Shown: piece after piece, positions 12,801 through 24,800 of the stretch | Layout of the letters: each line of letters starts with the position of its first letter | Position numbering within the stretch: the first letter of the stretch is position 1 | From: Onchocerca lupi | Lineage: Eukaryota > Nematoda > Chromadorea > Rhabditida > Onchocercidae | Assembly (NCBI GenBank): GCA_028564675.1 | Contig: JAOVVO010000333.1 | Span: 1 to 64,000, forward strand | Reading direction: 5' to 3' | DNA length: 64,000 bases | Notes under the pieces: generated by a model | Seen by the model: the letters and a program-made list of their open reading frames with translations, nothing else | What the model was told of the DNA's origin: nothing | The model's database searches: none | Made by a program: the position numbers and the translations under genes

Positions 12801-15800
12801 TTACTTACAAGTGCAACAAATAAGAAACAAAAAAATTGATGCAACTGAGCTAATAAAATTATGCAGCAAAAATATCAGAGCCTATAATACAGCGGTCGGA
12901 AAAAACCTACAATACCCTTTTCAAACACTATCGATGACATAATTCATCAGATAAGTGCCATCAATTGAGCACATTTCTCAACAAAATTGCGCTGTAAACT
13001 AACCAAAATGACAGTTGTTAAATTTTTTTCATAAATATCTAATTCATTGCAATTTGCTGTTACGGTTACCAAGCCTGAAACAATCACAAAAAACTTATAT
13101 ATGAACTTTCATCCTAGATTAGTTATGCTGGATCACTGTAAGATAATTTTATATTATTTGCAAATTTCATTAAAATGAAAAAAGTATTAACCACTTAATT
13201 GTTGCAGTGGAGCTTGATACTTCAAACAACTTGGAAAATAGAAATTGACTCCATGTGGTCGGCGAGTCCATTGACCCTGTACAAGTATGAAATAGAATAT
13301 CAAAATAATCCTTTGTTATCTGTTTGGTGCTATTGAATATTATATTAGAGAATATAATGCAAAATTTTTCTGAAAACCCATGGATCTCTAGATTTTTTCC
13401 AAGTGAAAGAATTGGTGAATTCAGTGAAACTCGATTTCACTGAACATAGATTTTACATTCTTTCTCCGCTTGCTTTAATGTTTCTTGATTCCAATAAGCT
13501 CGAAAGATTGACCATTAGGTCGCAGAAGAAAAAATCAGTGATCGGTTGAATAGGCATATAATTCGCTTCACATTCAACAAATGCCACTTTTTGAGCGTTT
13601 TCTGAATGTATGTTCCGAATCGTGAAATTAATGCCAACGGTCTTTTCAGGATTAGAGCAGTTCATTGTTGCTATGATAAGATTAAATTGACAAGTTTCGA
13701 TATTTCCAGCTCTATCTTCCGCAATGTACACGATATGATACTTACCCCTGTCATATCAATATTCTGTTAAAAATCGTCTCTTTTTTTACAACTATCATTT
13801 CTATCTGTAAAGAAACTTTGACCCTATCGTCCACTAATAGAAATTTCCAAGTTTAGGTTAGTTTAGGCATTTGTCATTTTTCTATTCAGTTTATGCTTTC
13901 ATGTCTGATCTTTTTAATGAAAATCAAAACAATAATACTAGTCATGGAACATTTTTTAGGTTATTGAGAGCATAAGAATATTAGATAATAATATTACATG
14001 CAAAGATATGTCGTGCAACTTACCAAGTAAAAGCATCACCACTATTATAATTTGATGACATATTAACGATATCGTTATCGGCAAAAATCTCATTCGATTT
14101 CGATGGGAACCAATTCACGATCGTTAATCTATCCTTAGATGTTATCTTGATATCTGCTGGACAGTTTATTATTTTTGGTGGCACTTTATCTACAATAAAC
14201 ATTTCAAAAGTATTTAGATGAAACTGACACCAAAGCTGTCACCTATAACAGAGACAGCAGTCAGTCATGCATGAGAAAAAAACCTTTCTACTGATATAAA
14301 TTTACACCTTAAATGATTGCTCATAAAACGAGTAACTTAAAGATTACCTATAGTGGAATTGCAGCTATTTGGACTTAGCAAACACTCAGAAATCGTGCAA
14401 ATTGCCGGAAAATTACGATTTCCACGTTTCACACCTGTGAACTGATTCCAATCAATAAGGGGAGTTTCGTTACTTGTTATGATAGATTGCAACCACTGCT
14501 TACAATTGTGAATAGAATTATTTATTTGTTTGCTGCGGAGAGCTGTACTGTACAGCTGAAAATTGACCAGTTTAAGTAAGTTTGACAAATAGAACTATTT
14601 ATACGAAAGCTCAGCAAAAGGTCGAATCAAACTGCAAAACTTTTTCTTATTTTTTTTATTTTTCTTCCTTTTTTTCTTAATAAGGAAAAGTATTGTTTTC
14701 TCCCCACAATATAAAAACTAATTCAAAGAAGTTATGACAGTAACACTTAAAAATCTGCAGAAATTTTTTTGCATAATGGTACATAGATTAATGCCGCTGA
14801 TTTCCTACATGCAAAGATGTCATCAGCTCTATAAACGGTAAAAATCTTTTTGGGGAGAGAGAGATGCAAAAACAAACCTGAACCATACTCATTTCTCCAT
14901 AAAATGATCCCAAGGCTCCCAGCAAAATTCTTAAACTTCCGTTGATCGGTGGTATGTCCCAGTTTCTTTTCCAAACAATCTCACCATTTCGTATCCACTC
15001 AGTAGTTCCACCCTTCTTTCTACGCAAGCAAAACTGAAAGAATTCGAATTTCAAATTATGGGCATATTATGAAATCGATAATTTGTATGCACAAAAATGG
15101 AATTTGAGAATAAATTAAAGAGATTATAAAAGTTTTTTTCTACTTGTTGCCATTGATTTTCCGCCATATTTGTCAATCCTATATACTTGCCAAATTTTAC
15201 TACATTCTTTGTTATTGTTAGAACTTTCTGTCCAAATCTAAAATGGTTCTTTTGACAACTAACAAAGCATCCATATAATAGAAAGATAAATACGATACAA
15301 TGAAGTATGATCATGCAACTGAATAAAGCTAATTCAGATGCACAGCTATCGATTTTCCTTATTTTATTCATCATAAAATGATCATTCAGTGTTATTATTA
15401 TCAATGCCTGAAGTGCATTGGGTTATATAAATACATGTTTTGCTGTCTTTCAAAAATATTTAGCTTTCTAGATGATGAATTAGCTTAGATAGATAAATTT
15501 CATCAATAAGAAGAATAATATTCAAGAATTTATACCCTTGTTGATCGAAGTTAAGAAAAGAAACAAAGGAGTTATTATCCATTGATATCATTCTGATCCA
15601 AAAACATAAAGTGAATTGTTTCAATACACTGCTATCAAATGGCGTGGATCTCAGATTTCGTGTCTGTTCGTTAAATATAACATTGAAGTCAAAATCTTTC
15701 TCTATAAGCATTCACCTATTAATTGCTTATCATTCAACAGAAATGGTTAATAGCATCAGTACATAGAATTCAATGATGATAAAATTTAACTGTTTTCACA

Positions 15801-18800
15801 TCTGCGTCCCTCATATTGATATGTGCAGCGGCAAATTGGCTCAAAATTGTTGGAAATACATTTACCACCATTCAAACAATAATCATCAAAATTACTTGCC
15901 GCGCATGCATCCTGCAAAAAATAATCAATTGGCAAGGAGAAATTCGAACATGCAAATGTGAGATTCAAAAGTAGATCTTTTTCATCAAGCGGACATCACA
16001 TCGACTAATGCCTTTTTCATATTATAAGAGAGAGTCATCAGTCAGAATCATAATTAAAGAACATAATTAAAATTCTTAGAGAATACATGTAAACTGTAAA
16101 TTGTATGCTCTGAAAGTATTTCAAACAACCTACCGTAACGTCAGTGCAATTAACACCTTCATAATACTGAGGACATGAACAGATATAAGTTGTCAACGAT
16201 AATATTGTGCAATTACCATTATTTTGGCACGGATTCGGTGAGCATAGATTATACTGGCAGTGATCTCCTCGATAACCTATTATTAAGATCATCTTTTTAT
16301 ACGGAAACACAGTTGAAAATTGTTCAAAAAATGCGAAAGCTGATTTTATTAATTTTTAATAATACTTAATTTTTCATGTATTTAAGCATTGTTGTATGGA
16401 GTGATTATTACTTCAACCAAATTTAATGTATTGAACTCAGGTATTTTTCTTGCGATATCAATCATTAAATTTACCCTTTTTCTATGCTAATCATTTCCAC
16501 AATCCTTCTGCACCATGGCATTTCATACATTTCTCTCTTTTTTTGATACTTTCTGCTGAATTTTGCTCTTTTGAGTATTTTTACTCCGCCTAATAACTTA
16601 CTTGTTTTTTGGTGTTGTATTAGAATGAATGAGTTTAATTTTATTAGCGGCATTCCTATTAAATATTTTTCAGCTTTTACTGCATAAATAATATAATATT
16701 ATTACTTATAAAATGTTGATTCATTATCAATTTCATATGCCACCCGCAAAAGTTTGCTAAATCATTGCGATTTGTTGAAAAATTTTCTAGAATAAATGCA
16801 GATTGCCTCTGTGGTGAACGAAGACACCTGGTTTGCAGTGACATGTGTAGCCATTATCTCTCCGTTGACAAATACCGTTATTTAAGCATGGATTCACTGG
16901 TTTGCAGTAATCAACTGATTCATTGCAAAATATCCCGGTTTTATTCGGAGGACAGATGCACACATAACTGATATCTCCGTTAACTCCAGGTCGGGTGACA
17001 CAGGTGGAACCAGAAATACACTGGGAATCGATGCAAAGATCTATTAATTCAGTGCAATATTTTCCTGCAAAATAATGCACGTTGAAATGTATAATCTTGA
17101 CATATTTATGCATTTAGATTTGTGTAATATCACTGACTTTGATAATATTACCTATTAAAAATATTTATTGCATATCATGGTACCTGTCCAACCTGCTGCA
17201 CAGTTGCATACAAATTCTCCTCTGTGCCCATAGGTCAAAGCGCGGCATTCCGAATTAATATTACACGGTTTCTCATCACATGGATCTATCAGATTCTAAA
17301 AATTGGCATTTTAAGACTGTTGCAATGTAGTGCCATATCGATAAATATTATATTCATAATTTCAAATCTATCCTGGATTTGGTAGTGTTTGTCGGTATTC
17401 CCGAAATGGTTATATTATAAACATAAACGAAATAATCTAAGTAATCTGCATAGGAGAAATCTGCATTATTTCTCAGCAAACGAGTCACATATCTATCTAT
17501 ATCTGGGCACACAGCCCTTTATTCTCACATCTTCCTATTTGTTATTAAAGCTTATGGGCATCGTGTGAAATGTTGAGATATTAGTAATCAGGAATGTTAC
17601 AAGGACTGAGGGTTTTGAGAATTGACGATCTTATCCTTAGTTCTCCTATCCAATTTTTCACATGACTAGTGTATTAAAAGCCTCGGCCTATTATCAGTAC
17701 TAAGGATGATCCGTATAGAAAGAAGCTTTCGGGGCAGCAAGTCAATGTCGTTACATTGGTGTCTTCAACGAAAGCGGATTCTTCAACAGCAGCTTTTTCA
17801 ACATTAACATCAACGGCAAATTTAGTTCCAGTTCAATAACAAGAACGATTTCAGCGACAGTATGAGCGACAATTCAGCAGGAGGCGACTGTTAGTATCTT
17901 TTATATTTATCATGTATTGTTCATTTACTCCTTACTACTATATAAGCGCGATATTGTGTATTATATCGTGTAAAACCAATAAAACCTATTGCTGACCTAG
18001 TCGAATCACAATAGCAAGGAGCAATTTCCAATCTAACAAATCTACAATACAAAATACAAATCGACCAGAATTTTTTCCCCAATAATATTGAAGTACAGAG
18101 ACATAGATTTTCGGAACTTTCAAACAATCTGGTAAAAGACTGTTTATGTAAGACCAGGAAGACTGAACCATCGATAGCCCAAATGATTAAATTTCCACTT
18201 AATTCCCTTTAAACTTAATTGGAAAGATTAAATGGAATGGATTGATGTAGGCAATCATAATAATTTTTTGGAAGACTTGCGAGCTTATGCATGCACATAA
18301 ACATGCCACAACAAGTGTGCCGTAGTAAACAACTTTGATAGTCTTGTGGAAATGTAAGAACTGAAAGTTAAAATTACCTCACAACGATTTCCTTTATAGC
18401 CTTCATCACAGATGCATGTGTAACCCAGAAATTTTGGCTTACAAGTGCCATGCACACAAGGTGACGAATTGCAGTGATTGATCTCTTCTGAGCAATCGCT
18501 ACCAGTAAATCCAGGATAACATTTGCAATATGCAGTTTCGTCATTTTTATGACAGTAACCATGCTTACAATTGATATTTCTGTCTGTGCAAACTGCATGT
18601 GCAATACATCTCTCTCCATAGTAACCTCAAATCGAAGCATTATCAACCTTATCGCAATCATTCTTACATTGAAGAAATTATAACTTTATTTACTACAAGA
18701 AATAGAGGATAAATATTGATCACAAAAGTATTTATTTTAAAACTAAATTATATTATAACAATTGGAAGAAGACAGAGAAGATTCTTTCTTCACATCAGAT

Positions 18801-21800
18801 ATTAAAATTGAATTTAAGAATAAAAAAAGTATATTCATATTTTTTTTACAAAAATTTTTCAAAATTTAAGGAATGCTATTTTACAAGTTCAATTTTATTA
18901 CACAGAAATCAATTAAGATTCAAAGAAGCAAAATTTGCAAACCTGGATCACATCTGCAAAAATAATAAGGTAATAACTGATCATATTGTGAGATACAGAT
19001 ACCATGATGGCAAGATAACTTTTTACATAGTTCAGTTTTTTCAGAACAAAATTCTCCATAATAGGATGTTGAACATATGCACCACGATTTATAATCACAT
19101 ACTGAGATTCCATTATTTTTGCACAAATTCTTCTGATCACAATCTTTACTAATCGGGTACCATTTTTGTTGATGAAATGCATTGCGCGCTATAATCAAAC
19201 ATCACTTAAAACTTTATATATGCACATATTAAAATATGCAAAATTATTCCAAAATAAAGCAATATTTGAAAAATCGTGTAATGTCGTTGTTTGAATTTAA
19301 GATACATTCAAACAGAAATACTAACCAATTGAACACTGGCAGAAATATTCGTTGTTAATATTTTTGCATAGATTTTGTCCACATGGATTGTAATCACAAC
19401 TTTGCAACAATACACAGTTGTTACTACCATTGGTTTTATAGCCCTTTCGACAGATACAGCTGATGCTTCCATTACTAGTAGTAGAAAAATTACCTAAAAA
19501 GTTAGGTTCATAACTATAATTATTATATACTTGAGGAATATTACAGAATATACTAGCTAATAGTAAAAACTATATTTTTTAGAAGAGCGTTTATGTAATG
19601 ATTGTTTGTCGCATTCTTTAGCTTGCTTAGCAAAATTCAGAATATGGATCGTAAGCTGGAATCAAAAATATCGCAATCCTTCAAGAAATCAAAAAAAATC
19701 AGACCATTTTTGCAAAAATTAAGTCTATTAGAGCAACGAATTTGCGGAATTGCGGAAGTTGCATTAATTACTGTCAAAACAGTTGATATTGCTGTGGTAG
19801 ATTCAACATTATCCCTTTCATGACTCATTTTAATAAGGGATGGAGAGAAGGTGTTGATAAATCTTGTTGTGTGTGACAGATCACTTTTCCTTTTTCCAGT
19901 AGTCGCAATTTCTGACGAAGTTAATTGATCAAAAATAAATTGTATAAATGGTTGCGCTTGATCTGATTTCGAGCTACGACTTCCAGTGGAAATTATTGTT
20001 TCTTTATTCGCTTCCCTTCTAATTCTTGTGTTTTGGCTCCGTACTGAGAACTCTTTGTCAATCAATTCTGAATCCGTATTTAGTTTTGCTGCAAGTCTTT
20101 TCGATATCAATAATGATGATTTGTTAACTACTTCCAGAGTTTCTTCATCCAACAGCTGTTTCTGCTGCTTTTGTTGTTTCAGTTTCCATAATCTTTCCCA
20201 CCATATCATTCTTGAAACTGAAATTAGAATTCCATGTACTTTTCTAAATCTTTAAACACAATGCAATTGTCTCTTTTGTATACGACATTCAAATGTTTTA
20301 CAACAATGCATTTTAGAGAAACTACCGAAGGAATCTTTTACATCCAAGCAGAGTATTCAGTGTACACAGTTTGTCCACCATCTTACTCTAGATACTGGTT
20401 ATTGTGTATTCTTTCAATTTAATTAAATGAATAATTAATCCCAGAAAATAAGACCAATAGTCGACTATGGCTTTTTAAGGGATGAGTACCTTCTGATGAT
20501 GGGTCGCTATTGTAAATGCAAGAAGTTATTACTCCATCAAAATGACATTCTTCACTTCGAGGACAAAAATTAGCGAAGCACAAATTTAAGGCTACACTGC
20601 AGTCAAGGCCAATGTAAAAAAATGGACAAATGCATCGCCCATTCGAACATTTGCCATTATTTTTACAGCCGGATTCTGTGCAGGAAAAACCTAAATTATT
20701 TGAAATATTGAATTATTTCATATGCTTTTCTTATCTATCCGAAGTACCTCATCCGGTTTTGGAGTCAAATAGGAAAGGCTAGGAGAAGTGCATGTTCTGA
20801 TAAGATAAGTACTACAGCAGGGAATATTGAAACTTAATTAACAAATAGATTAACTGTAATGCCTCAAGGACTCTCAGTCATGAATTTTGCCCCATAAGTC
20901 AGATTTTGGTCTATAATTTTTTTAATACCAGAAAAATCACCATTTCACTGACCAAACTGACCAATTTTGTTAATCCGAAAAATTTAAGTAATGCATTATT
21001 TCCAATTATACTACCAACATTCTTTTTTTTCGTCTTTTCATCTTGATCCAATGACTAATAAATTTGAATATCTCTAAAAATAAGATTACCTTTACAATGA
21101 TGTACCGATATTTGCTTGTTATTGGCATCTCTAATGCATGCAATGCATGTCGTTTGTCCTGCTCGATCCTGGTAAAAACCAATGGGGCATTTCATGCATG
21201 GTTCAAAACCTGTACGACTGAACCAACCGGGCTTGCACTTCACTAAAATTAAGCAATAAAAATGTGATTTCTGCGCTTTCTTTTAATATATAAATATATA
21301 AGCCTTTGTGTCGGATAATTTTGAACGATGATTTAATAATTGTATCTTTTCAAAATTTGCAAACGTTGATTGAAATTACTTACATACGCACTCGCTAGCT
21401 GAAATTGAGCCAACTGCTGAAGTTTTCCAAGGTGAAATACAATCGTTGCAAGATTTCGAACCAAAAAGAGGCTGATAAAAGCCAACTGCGCATGCCTGAC
21501 ATGGTTCTAGGCCAGTTGGTGAGAAGAAACCAGGTGGGCACTGTTCTGAAATGTTCTGCTAGCATGTGCACGAACTTAAAATTTAATAAAGTTGAGTTAA
21601 TGGAGAAAAGAAGGAAAGTGATAAATCAGAAATTTATCAGAAGAAAATTGTTTGAATATTATTACCAATCATTCTAAAGCAAAAAAAAAAAGAAAAAAAA
21701 AAATTAATTTTTGGTCAGTGAAATATCTTAATGATCAAATGACCAAATGACCCGTTTTATTTTAATTGAAACGAAATGAACATATGAAAATCCCCGCAAG

Positions 21801-24800
21801 AATTGTCTCATTAATTAAGCTGACGGAATGTTTTTTTAACGAATACTTTGACACAATTGAAATGAAAATGATCCTGTTTTTGCTGTAAAAGTATTCTTTG
21901 GGCATTTTGTGCAATTTTTGGCACCAATAGTTTCGGAGTAGGTATGAAGCGGACAAGGATAACAGCCATTTACAGTAGCATAAAAGCCAGGAGCACATTC
22001 ATCTGGAAAGTTTGTAATTTTCAACATATTAATTTCTTAAAACATAAATAAATGTCCACATTTCAATAGCTATTTTATCATTTTATATAATGGCATTGTA
22101 ATATCAATTTGGCATGCATGTTGAAATTACAGCATCAATTATGAAAAAAAAAAGGAAAAACCTTTAAAACAGCCATTGGAGTAATTCGCAGACAAAGCAT
22201 TGAATTGAATGTTTTTACAGATAGTCTTCAATGCCTGCAAGTATAATTTATACCATACCTTAGTGCTGATATCATTGTAAAAAGGATATGTATCACGTTT
22301 CCTAATCATTCCTGAGAGATGCTTTTCTCTTCAAATTTAGAGTTTAACAAAGCTCAGTTTTTTCCTTAGCAGAAAATTATAATGCTAGAAAAAGTTGCTC
22401 GCTCGTTCTCTCTGGCCGCAATTTCGAAGAGATCATTTCCGGTATTTCACAGATAATAATCTCTCTGAAATTATTTCTTTTGAAAACTCACGTTAAATGC
22501 AAGCTTTTCTTTAATAATCTGACGAACGAATTGCGCAGCACACTTAAAAGTCGTCGATGAATTTTCATGGCGCATTGTATAATTGACAAATATATTATTG
22601 TGTATAACTAATAATCCAGTAAATGTCCAGTTTAATTGACGACACCTCTCAGCTTCATGCATTTTAGGCAATTGTTGTACCTTTAAAAATTAATATACTG
22701 AGAAACAAGCAAAAGACAATACGAGAGGATGATGAAATTTCAATAAATTACAGGCTTTATAACCATGACTTGAGAAACAAGGATAAGCAAGTTTTCAGCA
22801 TTTAATATTCGACATAATCAATGACGGGAATTGTAGCGAAATTCTTGCCAATCGTGTATTTTGTGATTATTTTCAATCTGATGTGAAAATCAATCTGTTC
22901 TTACTGTTCGTGATGCGAAGAGCAATTTTTTCCGTCATTCTACGTTCATATGCAGAACATTTAATCAAGAACTTATATATATGAAATTAGGCGAATTTTA
23001 AAGCATTTTAAGTTCTCTATGATTATTCATAAAATATAATAACTTTGTGAATTAAAGCAGCTTCACAGGACTGATTCAGACTTGAGTTGGTGGCAAGATT
23101 CATAGATAAGTGAACATCATTAGCAGAATTTCCTGAAATGATAAAAGACAAATTTAGACGATAACATTATAAGTTTACGACTAATAGCAATTTAAAAATT
23201 CTAGAAATTTGGAATAAAAGTAGGATGTAAAAGCAGATGAAAGTGAAACACACCTTTCAGAAGATGAGAAGATGATGCAAAGCAAAAAATAAATTTCACA
23301 AAAATACTAACGCAAGCAAATTGGCAGCCGAAATAAGTTCATAGGGACAACAGCAATGGACTGAGCGCTCATGTAACTCCATCCTTGGCCTGCGACACAA
23401 TGTAAAGCAGTTATGTGATGAGGGAACTGTATTCCAGGACATTTTTGTCGTCTTTTGCATATTCGTTGATTCATTGAACCCTTACATTCATATTCTGTTT
23501 CATTTATTGGCCATAATGGACAATCAGCTGCTACAAAGAATGGATTAGCACGATAGGTTGTGTTTGCAAAAAAAGAGAAGAAATTTGTGGAAAGACCGAA
23601 AAAAAAAACTTGCTGAAAGTTTTTCATTATCAAAGATACTGCAAACGAAAGTCGTCTTATAAACAGATAACAAGATAAATTTATGCTTATTGATCAAATA
23701 AAATGACTCTCAATATGTCAATTGCACTTTGTCAAGAAATTATCTATCAGTTTACTATAGCTAACCTTGTCCGATATACCAAAACACACATTGTGCTGAA
23801 TTGTTACTTTCATCAGTTGCAGTAACCGTAACTTTTACCGGTTCACCAATTTCTATAATGGTACCATTTGAGGGAGCGTAATGCAGTGAAATGTGTGAAC
23901 CGAAATCGCGATAATCGATGTTTGGAAAACGCGATTTGAACTTCAAAGATGTCGTATTTGCCAAAAAATCAATGTATAGAGATGGGCAATCAAGAACAGG
24001 CGCCCAGTAATCTGCAAATTTCTTTTACTTTACAAATTTCACTACAGTTCAAATTCATCACAAAATTCAGAGAGGTGAGTGACAAATTTCATCTTTTACT
24101 GCATATATGATTTAGGTTATTAATATGCAATTTAGACATATTAAATAACCTTTATAAAAAACATATGTTGAACAGTTCCTAAATTGCGACATCCGATTAG
24201 TCACTGACCATACAATTGCATTTATTTCTTTGATAAGTTGTATTGTACCGTTTAAGACATTCTGGTCTACGGTAAGATGGTAAAATGGCTCGAAATTATA
24301 TATTAAAGGAGGTACTATTGCTGCAGCGGCAAATAATCCTTTTGAATATCTAAAAAGCACCAAAATTAAGCTCAAAAACTTCATGTACCAAAAACACTCT
24401 TTCTGTAGACAACACCTTAATTCCGACATATTTTGTGAAAAACTCTGAAATGAGTTTCCACAGAATTCCACACACGCAGAATCATTTTTTAGGAAAAAGA
24501 TTCATGCGAATTCTAATTACATTGTCTAATTAAATTATAGAGCTTAATCTAAAAGATAAGTCAAAAATCATCGCGAAATCACTTCAATAAAATTTTTTCT
24601 TCAGATCTTTGAATTCTAAAAAAAGTGTACCTTAACACAGTAATGTTTCTGGGGCATATGGCTCTAAACATTGGATAGGGGCGCAAGTATTCCTCATGAA
24701 CTTTTGACATATTGTGCCAGCTGTTACAGTAATCTTCTTGGCAACACATTTCACAGGCTTCTTCTCTTGTCCTGCATTCGACACGATTTGCAATACATTC

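Noticed and set aside
18374..18661. 95-codon open frame overlapping an EGF exon
   Set aside because: The neighbouring frame gives two clear EGF repeats with correct cysteine spacing, so this is a shadow.
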